From NCBI RefSeq assembly GCF_001426585.1, contig NZ_LMEI01000006.1:62001-126000 (forward strand): a DNA stretch of 64,000 nt, in the 5' to 3' direction. Below the pieces are notes generated by a model. It was not told where the DNA came from, did no database searches, and worked only from the letters and a program-made list of their open reading frames with translations. The translations under genes were made by a program, and so were the position numbers. Each line of letters opens with the position of its first letter. Within the stretch, counting starts at the first letter, position 1. The DNA comes from Streptomyces sp. Root431. GTDB lineage: Bacteria; Actinomycetota; Actinomycetes; Streptomycetales; Streptomycetaceae. Of the stretch, positions 7,248-17,300 are shown piece after piece.

Positions 7248-9408
7248 CGACAGCGTGACGACCGACGGCGCGGCGCCGGACGGCGCGGACCCGCTCCGCA
7301 AGGCCGCCGCGCCGCCCCGGCAGCCCGCCGCGCCCCTCGCCCCGGCGTGGATCCGTGAGCTGGACATGGCGCTCGCCGTCTACCCGCAGGTCCTGCTCAC
7401 CGGCAACGTCCGCGACCGGTTCCTCCTGCCCGAGGACGGCGAGCGGGGCGTCGCCGCGCCGGAGCCGGACCGGCCGCTCACGCCGTACAGCCTGGAGGAG
7501 GTCATCGAGTCCGTCTGCCGCGCGCGGGGCTACGGCGCCCTGGCCCGGCAGGACAACGTGATCGACCGGGTGGTCGCCTGGCGGCTGACCCCCGAGCTGT
7601 TCGCCTTCCCGCCCGCGCTGCGCCGCATGGCGGAGGAGGACGCCCGCGCCGAACAGGAGGGGGACGGGAGCGACCCGGACGAGGAGGACGACGTCGAGGC
7701 CGGTACGGCCCGGCTGCGCGAGATCATCATCGGCGCCGTCCGGCACCGCGGCCCCGCCATCGGCCTGATCGTGCCCTACACCGACCGGCTGGGCTCCTCG
7801 CGGGGACCCGTCGCGGGCCAGGCCGCGCGACTCCTCGCCACGGTGGAGGAGTTGGGGCACACGGCGCGCCCCGTCGCCGGCACCGGCGGTGGCATCACGC
7901 CGTACAACACGATCTTCTGGATCGTGGAGAAGCAGGAGGACCTGCCGCTCGAATTCGCCATCGGAAGCCGGGCGTTGCGGGTGATCTCCGTGCCCGAGCC
8001 GCCGCACGACCAGCGCCACGCGGCCGGCCGGTACGTGGTGGACACGCTCGCCCGACACCAGGCCCGGGAGAGCGGGGAGCAGGTGCCGGAGGAGGCGCGC
8101 GGCCGATCGGCCGAGGCCCTCGCCAAGTCCTCGTACGGCCTCGGGGTCGGCGAGATCCTCGCGGTGGGACGCATGGCGGCCGACCGGCAGCTGCCGCTGG
8201 GGCGCCTCGACGAGGCCGCCCGGCTCTACCGTGTCGGTGTGCTCGACAACCCGTGGGCCACCCGGGCCGTCCGAGAGAACATCCTCCACGGCGAGGCGTA
8301 TCTCAACGCCCACGTCATCGGCCAGCCGCACGCCGTCCGCCGCACGGTCGAGATCTTCATGCGCTCGGCGGCCGGCCTCACGGGTGCGCAGTCCGCCAGC
8401 TCGCCGAGCCGGCCGCGCGGCACCCTCTTCCTCTCCGGGCCGACCGGGGTCGGGAAGACCGAACTGGCCAAGGGCGTCGCGAAGATGATCCTGGGCGACG
8501 ACGCCCGCCCGATCCGCTTCGACATGAGCGAGTTCGCCGAGGAGCACGCCCGCGACCGGCTCATCGGGGCTCCGCCCGGCTTCGTCGGGCACAGTGCGGG
8601 AGGCGAACTGACCAACGCCGTACGGGCGCACCCGATGAGCGTCCTGCTCTTCGACGAGATCGACAAGGCGCACCCACGACTCTTCGACCTGTTCCTGCAG
8701 ATCCTGGAGGACGGCCGGCTCACCGACGGGCAGGGTGCCACGGTCCACTTCACCGAATGCGTACTGATCTTCACCTCCAACCTGGGCATCTCGGCGCAGG
8801 TCAGGCGGTCGGCCGCCCGGCGCGGGGCCGAGGACGCCGAACCGGCCGGCGAAGGCGAGGGAGGCGCGGGCGGCCCGGACGACGGGGCAGGCGGTGACGG
8901 CGGGAGTGGCGGGGGCGGCGAGGACGCCCGGGAGCGTGCGGCGCGCGAACGGGCGCGACAGCAGCCCCGGCTGACCCGACACGACAAGCCGGAGGTGGTG
9001 CGGGAGGCGCTCCGCTCGGCCTTCGACACCTTCTTCAACGAGCACATCGGCCGGCCCGAGCTCCGCAACCGCTTCGGTGACAGCTTCGTCCCGATGGACT
9101 TCATCCAGCCCGTGTCCGTGCCGCTCATCCTCAACAAGTCACTGGACTCCGTCGCCGGCCGGGTCCGCGAGGTGCACGACGCCGAACTGACCATCTCCGA
9201 CGAGGCGTGGGAGGTCCTGCGCGTGGAGGCCGCGGGGCGGCTCGACCACGGCGGCCGAGGCGTGGTCACCGCCGTGGAGTCGGCCCTGGTCAACCCCCTG
9301 TCGCGCGAGCTGTTCCACCAGCCGCCCCGCGCCGGCGAGCACATCGAGGTCGAGGCGGTGGAAGGCGAGGGCGACGCGTACGCACTCACGATGCGGCGGT
9401 GGATGTGA
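7237..9408 (+). CDS. ClpB/HSP100-like AAA+ ATPase
   Basis: 723 residues from GTG 7237 (site caggag). The C-terminal half is an HSP100-type AAA module: Walker A GPTGVGKT (401-408), pore-loop region IGAPPGFVGHSAGGELTNAV, Walker B VLLFDEIDKAHP (469-480), sensor-1 LIFTSNLG, and an acidic C-domain ending in MRRWM. A low-complexity Gly/Glu/Asp insert (about 530-575) splits sensor 1 from the small domain. The N-terminal half starts MALAVYPQVLLTGNVRDRFL and resembles a nucleotide-binding fold without a P-loop, probably a degenerate ATPase or substrate-recognition domain. By family it should form hexamers that unfold or remodel protein partners. Overlaps with the genes on both sides indicate translational coupling. 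Confidence 0.85.
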   Translation: MAVDDSVTTDGAAPDGADPLRKAAAPPRQPAAPLAPAWIRELDMALAVYPQVLLTGNVRDRFLLPEDGERGVAAPEPDRPLTPYSLEEVIESVCRARGYGALARQDNVIDRVVAWRLTPELFAFPPALRRMAEEDARAEQEGDGSDPDEEDDVEAGTARLREIIIGAVRHRGPAIGLIVPYTDRLGSSRGPVAGQAARLLATVEELGHTARPVAGTGGGITPYNTIFWIVEKQEDLPLEFAIGSRALRVISVPEPPHDQRHAAGRYVVDTLARHQARESGEQVPEEARGRSAEALAKSSYGLGVGEILAVGRMAADRQLPLGRLDEAARLYRVGVLDNPWATRAVRENILHGEAYLNAHVIGQPHAVRRTVEIFMRSAAGLTGAQSASSPSRPRGTLFLSGPTGVGKTELAKGVAKMILGDDARPIRFDMSEFAEEHARDRLIGAPPGFVGHSAGGELTNAVRAHPMSVLLFDEIDKAHPRLFDLFLQILEDGRLTDGQGATVHFTECVLIFTSNLGISAQVRRSAARRGAEDAEPAGEGEGGAGGPDDGAGGDGGSGGGGEDARERAARERARQQPRLTRHDKPEVVREALRSAFDTFFNEHIGRPELRNRFGDSFVPMDFIQPVSVPLILNKSLDSVAGRVREVHDAELTISDEAWEVLRVEAAGRLDHGGRGVVTAVESALVNPLSRELFHQPPRAGEHIEVEAVEGEGDAYALTMRRWM

Positions 9409-10094
9409 CCGGGGAAACGGGGCGGCCCGCGGGGCGGACCCTGCGCATCGCCGACCTGCTCGGGCCCGTCACCGCCTTGGGGCCCGGGCGACGGCTCGGC
9501 TTATGGGTCCAGGGGTGCCCGCTCGCCTGCCCCGGCTGCATGTCCCGGCACACCTGGGATCCCCGGGGCGGTCGGGAGATTCCGGTCGAGCGGCTCGCCG
9601 ACGCCTGGCGCCGCGCCCTCGCCGACGGCTACGACGGGCTGACCGTCAGCGGCGGCGAACCCCTGGAACAACCCGCCGCGCTCGCGGAGCTCCTAGCCGC
9701 GGCGGACCGGGAGCGGCGCGCCGCCGACCGCACCGACGCCGACCTCCTCGTGTACACAGGTCGCGACGAGGACGAGATCGCCGCCTCGCCGGAGGCCCGG
9801 GCGGCGCTGGAGCTCGCCGACGCCGTCATCACCGGGCGGTACCGCGCGGGCGAACCCACCCGGCTCGTCTGGCGCGGATCGGCCAACCAGCGCCTCGTTC
9901 CCCTCACTCCGTTGGGGCGGCGCCGATACGCGGCCCATCTGCGGCGGGAGGCCGACCGCCCGGAGCTCCAGGTGCGGGTGACGGATACGGAGATCCAGGT
10001 CATCGGCGTGCCGCAGCCGGGCGAACTAGCATCACTGGAGCGGGAGTTGGCGTCCCGCGGAGTGACCTTTCGGGAGAACACATGGCGTCCTTGA
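9405..10094 (+). CDS. Small radical SAM / NrdG-like 4Fe-4S protein
   Basis: 229 residues from GTG 9405, overlapping the AAA stop in an ATGTGA arrangement; GTG 9399 is possible. The iron-sulfur motif C38-x3-C42-x2-C45 (GCPLACPGC) is followed by the SAM-binding GGEP motif (SGGEPLEQP) and later by ADAVITGRYRAGEPTRL. This layout matches activating-enzyme-like radical SAM proteins related to anaerobic ribonucleotide reductase activase. No glycyl-radical partner (RVxGY-type C-terminus) is encoded nearby, so its substrate is not the classical one. It may modify a protein of this operon or sense oxygen or redox state; the sequence does not decide. Confidence 0.8.
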   Translation: MTGETGRPAGRTLRIADLLGPVTALGPGRRLGLWVQGCPLACPGCMSRHTWDPRGGREIPVERLADAWRRALADGYDGLTVSGGEPLEQPAALAELLAAADRERRAADRTDADLLVYTGRDEDEIAASPEARAALELADAVITGRYRAGEPTRLVWRGSANQRLVPLTPLGRRRYAAHLRREADRPELQVRVTDTEIQVIGVPQPGELASLERELASRGVTFRENTWRP

Positions 10095-10777
10095 CGCGCT
10101 ACCGCTGCCCGGTGACACCGGACGACTGCCCCACGTCGGCGAGCCGGGGCTTCTGCGCCGTCCACGAGTGGGACCAGCTCGTACCCGAACGTGTCCTCAT
10201 CTCGGAGGAGTTGAACGGGTCCGGAGAGTCGGGAAGGTCGGACGGGGCTCCGGAACGGGGAGCCGACGGCGGGGGCGAGGACGCGAGCGGGCAACGTCAG
10301 GAAGGCGCCGGCTCCAGAGCGGGGACCGCGCACGAGCGCGCGGCAGAGGGCGAGGCCGAACGCCCCCGGCGTCCGTCCGGGACCCGGCCGCCACGCCCCG
10401 AACCCACCCGCCCTCCGATCGTCCGCCCCACGCCCGTTCGCGACTCGACCGTCCGGCTTGCCCTGGTCCTCGCCGGCGTGCTCGTGCCGCTGCGCGGCGA
10501 GGGCGAGGCGCCCACCCGGCTGGGCAGGGACGCCCCCGACTGCGCGCACGTGACCGGCCTCGACCTGCTCGACCAGATCTCGCGCGAACACGCCGAGTTC
10601 TTCTGGGAGTCTGGGCAGTTGTACGTCCGCGACACCTGCTCCAGCAACGGCACCTTCGTCGACGGCGAGCGCATCGAGGGCCGCGCCTCGGTCTGGCCGG
10701 GCAGCCACGAGGTCCGGCTCGCCCAGGACGTCGACCTGGTCATCGTGGAGATCGACGAGTTCGGCGCTCCGCGCTAG
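10082..10777 (+). CDS. FHA-domain protein with N-terminal Cys cluster
   Basis: 231 residues from ATG 10082, 13 bp inside the radical SAM gene. The first 30 residues hold a metal-site-like cluster: RYRCPVTPDDCPTSASRGFC plus a His soon after. Residues 40-110 are a disordered Gly/Arg/Pro linker. Residues 120-228 form an FHA domain: R in TRLGRDAPD, SREHAEFF, then CSSNGTFVDGERI. FHA domains bind phosphothreonine peptides. The next gene is a Ser/Thr kinase with repeated Thr motifs in its tail, so this protein is probably the phospho-dependent adaptor between kinase and effector. A Zn ribbon is only a suggestion from Cys spacing. Confidence 0.85.
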   Translation: MASLTRYRCPVTPDDCPTSASRGFCAVHEWDQLVPERVLISEELNGSGESGRSDGAPERGADGGGEDASGQRQEGAGSRAGTAHERAAEGEAERPRRPSGTRPPRPEPTRPPIVRPTPVRDSTVRLALVLAGVLVPLRGEGEAPTRLGRDAPDCAHVTGLDLLDQISREHAEFFWESGQLYVRDTCSSNGTFVDGERIEGRASVWPGSHEVRLAQDVDLVIVEIDEFGAPR

Positions 10778-10953
10778 GGCGCCCGACGCCCAAACGCGCA
10801 CGCCCCCACGCACGCACCGGCATCGACCACCGCCCGCACGCCCGTCCGCCCGTCCGCCCGTCCGCCCTTCCTTCCGCACCGCACACCGAACCGCTCACCC
10901 ACAGCACGTCATCCGAACGGACCCGGCGCCAGGCCGGGGAACGGGGACACCTC
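10778..10953. other. Longest intergenic gap of the operon, with CCCGTCCG tandem repeat
   Basis: These 176 bases separate the FHA and kinase genes; all other junctions in the operon overlap. About 10840-10870 holds four tandem copies of an 8-mer (cccgtccg). No clear promoter or hairpin is seen, but a secondary promoter could lie here. Confidence 0.4.
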
Positions 10954-13900
10954 ATGGCCGAGAATCCGACCGACGAACCGGCGGAAGACAGCACGCCACC
11001 CGGGCGCGGCCGCCCGAGCCCGCCGACCCGGAAGCAGCGCACGGGCGTGCCGCAGCCGCGGCAGCAGAGCCCCGCCACACGGCAGCAGAAGCCGAAGCCC
11101 ACGCAGCAGCCGACACCACCGTCCACACCGCCGTCCACGCCACCCTCCACACCGCCGCCCGTGCCTCCGCAGAGTCCTCCGACCCGCGTGCAGCGGAGTG
11201 GCGACGCCCCGGCGAGTCCGCCCACACGCGTACAGCCGAGGGGCCAGGAGCCGACGGATGCGCCCACGCCCGCGCGGCCGACGGACGAGGTCCCGGCGAG
11301 TCCGCCCACACGCGTACAGCCGACGGGCCAGGAGCCGATGGACGCGCCCACGCCCGCGCGGCCGACGGACGAGGTCCCGCCGAGTCCCGCCACCCGCCGG
11401 CAGCCCCGAGCAACCGCCACCCCCCAGCCCGTCCACGACTCCGAGGCCCCGACCGGCACCGCCTCCCGCACGGGCCCGCACACGCGCCGCGCGCGCGGCA
11501 GCACCCCGCACGCCGAGTTCCCGGAGACCTTGAGCGGGCGCGGCTACCACCCCATCGGCATCGCGGGCGCCGGCAGCGAGGGGACGGTCTGGCACGTGCG
11601 GCTGGAGGACGGACGGGAGAGGGCGCTGAAGATCGCCCATCCCGGTCAGTCCATGGACCTGGACATCCTCCGCCACCTCGCCGTGCCCGAGTTCCAGCGG
11701 CACGTGCCCGAGATCTTCGAGTTCGGCGAGGTCGCCGTCGGCGCCGCCCGGTGCGGCTGGGTCGCGATGGAGTACCTGCCGGACACGCTCGACGACCATC
11801 TCGCGGGACGGCCGCGCACCGGGGCCCGCCGGGGCGAGCGGATCGAGGCCGAGGAGACGGTCCGCGAACTCGCCGAGCTGCTCGACTTCTGGCAGACCCG
11901 CATCGACCGCAACCCGCTCGACCTCAAGCCCGCCAACATCCTGGTCAGGTCCCGCGCCCGGGGCCGCCACGAGTTCGTCGTCGCCGACTTCGGCGGCATC
12001 GCCCGGTTCACGGCGAGCCAGAGCTACCGCGAATTCCAGGTCACGCCGCTGTACACGGCGCCGGAACAGATCGTCCACCAGAACCTGAAGGCCACTCCCT
12101 GGTGGACCCTCGGCCTGGTGCTGTACCAGGTGTTCGTCGGCCGCCCGCTGTACGTCCTCGACGACGACGCCCGGATCACGGACACCGCCTGGACGCGCGG
12201 CCTGATCATGAACGGGGAGGTCGACCTGACGGCGGTCGCCGACCCCCGGCAGAACCTGCTGCTCCAGGGCCTCCTCACCAAGGACCCCGACGACCGGTGG
12301 ACCGCGGCCGAGGTCCGGCGCTGGCTCAAGGGCGAGTCACCCGAGGTCGTCCGGCCGGACATCCCCGAGGCCCGGCCCACCGCCCGCCACGCCAACCGGC
12401 CGATCACCTTCCGCGGCGAGGCCCACCACGAGGCCGAGAGCCTCGCGGCGGCGATGGCCCGGAACTCCCAGGAGGCCGCGGACTGGCTCGCCGCCGACGG
12501 CGGACGGCGCCTGGCGGCCTGGCTGCGCGACGAACTGCACGACACCTCCTTCGACATCGGGCAGCTCCAGGGCCTCGACCGCGGCCCCGCTCGGCCCGTC
12601 CGCGCCGCCGTGGCGGCCCTCGCCTTCGTCGCCGTGTTCGCGCCCACGGCCACCCCGCAGTACCGCGGCCGGCGCGTGGACGCGGAGGGCATCGCCCGTA
12701 TCGCCCAGAGCGGCGACGCCGTCACGTTCATCGACGAGCTGATCGGCGCCTCGGTGCCCACCGTCGCCGCCGGGTTCCGCTGCGGCCACGACGGCTGCGA
12801 GGACCGCTGCCGCCTCCTGCTCACCCTCGCCGACGAACTCCCGCTCACCATCGAGGGCGTACGCGCGGAGGCCCGCACCCTGGGCCACCGCGACGGCCGG
12901 AACGACGACCTCAGCCCGTACGAGCGGAACATCGCGTACGGGCTGAGCGCGGCCCTGATCGTGCGGCCCGCCGATCGCAAGCGGGCCCTGCTGCCGCTCG
13001 CCGGACTGCCCGGCGCCCTGGCACCGCTGGCGGTACGGGCACCCCTGGTACTGCTCGTCCTCCTCGCCCACCTGAACGCCGTCCGCCACCGCGTCACCGC
13101 CGCCCTGCGGCGACGCGGCGGCGAAGCCCCCTTCCTGCGCCGCTGGGCCGGCCTGCACCGCAGGGCCGCCGCCGGATCGCCGGCCGCCGTCTCCGGGCGC
13201 ACGGCCCTCGTCGCCGCGGTCGCGCTGCTGCCCCGGCTGCTCCGGGCCGACGCGCTCGGACAGGACCACGAGGTCACCCTCGCCGAGTGGTGGTCGGTCA
13301 CCTGGCCCCCGCTCGTACGGCGGGTCTGGGCCGCCGTCGTCCTGTTCACCGCGGTGTGGGCCCTGACCTGGTGCGGAGCCATGGCCCGTACGGTCGTCGA
13401 CAGCGGCATCGGCTGGGCGGCCCTGAAGCCCGAGGAGGCGCTCGTCGGGCCGCTCACCCGGGCCGCGGACGCCGCGTCGGTGACCCTGGGAGGCCTGTGC
13501 GCGGTGGCGCTCGCGGCCGCCCTCGCCTTCGCCCTGCCCCGCACACCCGTCCCCGGGCGGGCGCTGGTCCTCGGCGCGCTCCTCGCGGTCTTCGTCGGCT
13601 ACCGCCGCCCCGACCTGCCTCCGTTGGAGGTGCTGCACGCCCCCGCCTGGCTGGCGGAGCGCGCGCGGTGGCTGCTCGGGGGCTGGCGCAGCTGGAACGG
13701 CGTCGTGGCCCTCGCCGTCCTGGTCGTCGGCTTCGTCCTGCTGGCGTACGCCGCGAGGCTCCTGGCCCGGGCGCGGGCCGCCGAACAGCAGCAGACCGGA
13801 CTGCGGCGCGCCCGGGCGGAACGGCGCCGCACCCAGGCGGGGCTGCCGGGGCGTCCGTACCAGAACCCGGCCGCGTGGCGAACGGGCTCCGGCGGGATGC

Positions 13901-14337
13901 GGGACCGCGGACTGTTCGCCCTCGCCGGCGTGGTCACCCTCGTGGTCGTGCTGGGAGCGGCCGTCGAATTCCGGCTCGCTCTCACCGGCGACCACGCGAC
14001 CCTCGCCTCCTGGGGCACCGGACAGCAGGGCGCCGCCTACCAGTCGCAGTACCTCGCGGCCTGTGCCGCGCTCTGCGCCCTCGCCGCGGTGTGCACTCCG
14101 CGGACCGCCCGCCGGATCCTCGGCGGCGGCCTGCTCGCCGTCGCCGTCCTCGGAGCCTGGCCGCCGCCCGTCGAGCCCGCGCAGGCCGTCAGCGTGCCCG
14201 TCTGGGAGGCCTTCTTCGCCGAGACCGCCGCCACCTGGGGACCCGCGGCGTTCTGGGCCGCGCTGCTCCTCGCCCTGCCGCTGGCCGCCGCCACCGGTTC
14301 CTTCGCCCTGCGCCGTACCCGGAGCGTGGGCCGGTGA
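10954..14337 (+). CDS. Multi-pass membrane Ser/Thr protein kinase with repeated phospho-acceptor tail
   Basis: 1127 residues from ATG 10954. The tail (1-190) is Pro/Thr/Gln-rich and holds six copies of SP(P/A)TRxQ, with Thr at 25, 42, 77, 91, 119 and 147. The kinase domain (about 193-465) has glycine loop GIAGAGSEGTV, Lys226 (RALKIA), catalytic Asp323 in NPLDLKPANIL (the usual HRD is replaced by PLD, while D, K and N are kept), DFG at 345-347 and APE at 369-371. A linker domain (470-700) contains a Cys cluster (CGHDGCEDRC). The C-terminal third has about seven or eight hydrophobic segments, for example VVALAVLVVGFVLLAYAARL. It is likely an active kinase anchored in the membrane and sensing envelope state. 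The stop overlaps the CHAT start (GTGA). Confidence 0.85.
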   Translation: MAENPTDEPAEDSTPPGRGRPSPPTRKQRTGVPQPRQQSPATRQQKPKPTQQPTPPSTPPSTPPSTPPPVPPQSPPTRVQRSGDAPASPPTRVQPRGQEPTDAPTPARPTDEVPASPPTRVQPTGQEPMDAPTPARPTDEVPPSPATRRQPRATATPQPVHDSEAPTGTASRTGPHTRRARGSTPHAEFPETLSGRGYHPIGIAGAGSEGTVWHVRLEDGRERALKIAHPGQSMDLDILRHLAVPEFQRHVPEIFEFGEVAVGAARCGWVAMEYLPDTLDDHLAGRPRTGARRGERIEAEETVRELAELLDFWQTRIDRNPLDLKPANILVRSRARGRHEFVVADFGGIARFTASQSYREFQVTPLYTAPEQIVHQNLKATPWWTLGLVLYQVFVGRPLYVLDDDARITDTAWTRGLIMNGEVDLTAVADPRQNLLLQGLLTKDPDDRWTAAEVRRWLKGESPEVVRPDIPEARPTARHANRPITFRGEAHHEAESLAAAMARNSQEAADWLAADGGRRLAAWLRDELHDTSFDIGQLQGLDRGPARPVRAAVAALAFVAVFAPTATPQYRGRRVDAEGIARIAQSGDAVTFIDELIGASVPTVAAGFRCGHDGCEDRCRLLLTLADELPLTIEGVRAEARTLGHRDGRNDDLSPYERNIAYGLSAALIVRPADRKRALLPLAGLPGALAPLAVRAPLVLLVLLAHLNAVRHRVTAALRRRGGEAPFLRRWAGLHRRAAAGSPAAVSGRTALVAAVALLPRLLRADALGQDHEVTLAEWWSVTWPPLVRRVWAAVVLFTAVWALTWCGAMARTVVDSGIGWAALKPEEALVGPLTRAADAASVTLGGLCAVALAAALAFALPRTPVPGRALVLGALLAVFVGYRRPDLPPLEVLHAPAWLAERARWLLGGWRSWNGVVALAVLVVGFVLLAYAARLLARARAAEQQQTGLRRARAERRRTQAGLPGRPYQNPAAWRTGSGGMRDRGLFALAGVVTLVVVLGAAVEFRLALTGDHATLASWGTGQQGAAYQSQYLAACAALCALAAVCTPRTARRILGGGLLAVAVLGAWPPPVEPAQAVSVPVWEAFFAETAATWGPAAFWAALLLALPLAAATGSFALRRTRSVGR

Positions 14338-17300
14338 CGGCGGCCGCGACCCGGCCGGCCGAGCCCCCGGAGGGCGCCGACCCGGAAGAACTCATCGACG
14401 CCGCCCAGAAGTTGCTGGAACACCACGATGAGCAGGAGCAGCCAGAGGAGGCCGCCCGCTCGCTGTGGCGCTGCCGTGACGTACTGCTCCGGGCCCGCGG
14501 CGCTCTCGAACGACAGGGCGCCCGGGCCGACCCGTACCAACTGGCCTTCGCCCGCTACCTGTACGGCCTGACCCTGTCCGTGGGCTACTGGCAGGCCGCC
14601 ACGGGTCAGGCCGAGGCGTACGGCGTCGACGACCCGCACGCGCTGCGGCGGGAGGCGACGCCCCTGCTCGCCCTCAGCCGGGCCCTCCTGCCGGAGGACG
14701 ACCCCGTCCACGCCCACGCCTCCATCCGGCTCGCGCTCCTGCTGCACGACCGGCACGAGGGGGCGGACGAGGGGGCGGAGGAGGGGGCGGAGGAGGGGGC
14801 GGAGGAGGCCCCGGACGCTGGGTCGACGGGGGAGGCCGGTGGGGGGCCGGACGCGGGGCCCGACGATCTGGACGAGGCGCTCGCCGCCTTCGAGGAAGGG
14901 CTGCGGCTGATCGACGAGGAGCCGCACCCCGGGTTCATCGTCACGTACGGCTGTGCCCTCGCCGACCGCTACGACCGCGACGGCGACTCCGCCGACCTCC
15001 TCACAGCCGCCGCCCTCCTGGAGGAACTGCTCCACGCGATGCGGCCACGCGGCGAGGCGGACTGGGCCGACGGAGCGGACTCGCTCCACCAGTCGGACTC
15101 GGTCGACCGGGCGGAATCGGACAGCCGGGCGGACTCGCTCCACCGGGCGGAATCGGTCGACCGGGCGGAATCGGCCGACGAGGCCGACCAGTTGGAGATC
15201 GAGACCCGCGTACGGCTGATCCGGCTCCTCCAGGCATCCGACGCGCCCGGCGATGCCGAACGGGCCGCCCACCACCTCGAACTGCTCGCCGCGACCGCAC
15301 CCGACGATCACCCCTCGCGGATCTTCGCCGCAGGGCATCTCATCGACGTCTACCAGGAGCGGGGCGGGGGCCGGGCGCGCCCCGAGGACCGTCCCGCCCG
15401 CCTGGCCCGACTCCGTGACCTGCACCGGCTGATCGACCCCGAGGACCCGGACCACGCTCGGGCGACAGCCCTCCTCGGCTCGGCCCTCGCGGAGAGCGTC
15501 GAGCCCACGGCGCGGCCCGAGCCGGCCGAGGGAACCGCCCCGGACAGCGGTGGCTCCGGCACCGGCGAGGCGGATTCGGGACCGACGGAGAACCACCACG
15601 AGGCCGTCGAACTGCTGCGGGCGGCGCTCGACGGACTGTCGGCCGAGGACCCGCTGCGCGCGAGCGGACACGCCACGCTCGGCACCCTCCTCAACACCCT
15701 GCACGACTACGAGCCCGCTCGGTACGAGATCGCCGAGGCCGCGTTCCACCTGGAGCGCGCCGTCGAACTCCACCCCGACGACGGGCCGCTGCGCAGCGAG
15801 CTGATCAACCACCTGGCGCACGCCAACCTCGCCGACGACCGGAGCGTCCGCAGGCTCGAGCACATCGACCGGACCATCGAACTGCTCAACGAGTCGATGA
15901 GCACGCCGTCCGACACGCCCAGCTTCCGCTCCCAGGCGCACGGCGCCTACGCCGCCGCGCTCAGCCAGCGCCACGCCTTGTCGCACTCCAGCGACGACCT
16001 CGACGCGTCGATCCGGCACCTGACCGCCGCGTTCCGGCAGACCTCGCCCTCCGACGTCAACCGGGTCGTCTACCTGCAGAACCTCGGAGTCGGGCTCTAC
16101 CAGCGCTATCTCGCCGGCGGCGACCTCCAGGACCTGCACGCCGCCCACCGCTACCTCAGCGATGTCACCGGCGCGGTGACCGGCGGCGGCACCACGGTCG
16201 TCACCGACCGGCGGCTGATCGGCCGGGACCGTACGGTTCTCGAACACGGCCTGACACAACTGCAGTTCATGCTCGCCAGCGTCGCGCGCGACACACCGGG
16301 CATGGCAGCCGCGGTCGCCGCGATGCGCCGGGTGCGGGACTCGTTCGCCCCGGACGACCCCCAGCGGCTGACGGTCGACGTCGACTTCGGCGTTGCCCTG
16401 TTCGTACAGGCCTTCTTCACCGGCGATCCGAAGGGCCGGATCGACGGACTCGTGATCATGCTGGAGAGCGTCGAGGTCCTCCCCGAGGACCATCACGATC
16501 GCCCCCGGCTGCTGCTGCGGACGGCCGGCGCGCTGATGGTCAGTTCGTTCACGCCGTACAACGCCGGGGGAGTCGCGAGCGCCGATCGCCTGCTGCGCGA
16601 GACGCTCGCCGCCGTCTCGCCGGACAGCCCCGAGGGCATGCGGGCCACCCTCCTCCTCGCGGCCCTGCTCTTCAACCGGTTCAAGTACACGGGGGTGCCC
16701 GCCCACGTCGACGAGGCCGTGGAGATCGCCGTCGCGGGGCTCGAGCGGATGCGGCAGCGCGCCCCCTCCCCGGTGAGCACGTTCCTCGGATACGTCCTGG
16801 CCGACGCCCTGCGCGCCCGCGCCTCCGCCGGGCACGACACCCGTGACGGGAGAGAGGGAGTCGCGCGCGCCGCCCCCGCCGCTGCCTCTGTCCCCGCACC
16901 CGCACGCGTACCCGCGCCCGACGACGAGCCCGCGCCCACCCCCGTACCCGACGACGCCCGGGCCGCGCGGGAGGCCGGGATCGCGGCGCTGCGCGAGGCC
17001 GCGAGTGTGGTGCTGCTCCAGGCCGCCGCCGAAGCGGCCCTCCAGATGGCCCGCACCGCGAGCGACCGGGCCTTGCAGATCGCCCGGTGGTGCCTCTCCG
17101 ACGGTGACCTGCGGGGCGCGCTGGAGGCGCTCGAACTCGGCCGGGGCCAGGTACTGCACGCCGCCACCACCACCTCCGACCTGCCCGCGCTGCTGCGGGA
17201 GGCCGGCCGTGCCGACCTGGCGGCGGAGTGGGACCAAGGCCCGGTGGTCGCCGGGGTGGCGGGAGCGGTCACCGATCTGGGCACCCTCCTGGACGGCTCG

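Noticed and set aside
11751..14333. Long open plus-strand frame overlapping the kinase gene and reading into the CHAT gene
   Set aside because: It is the CHAT frame running open upstream of GTG 14334; composition is Arg/Pro-rich shadow of the kinase gene, while the kinase frame has complete motifs.
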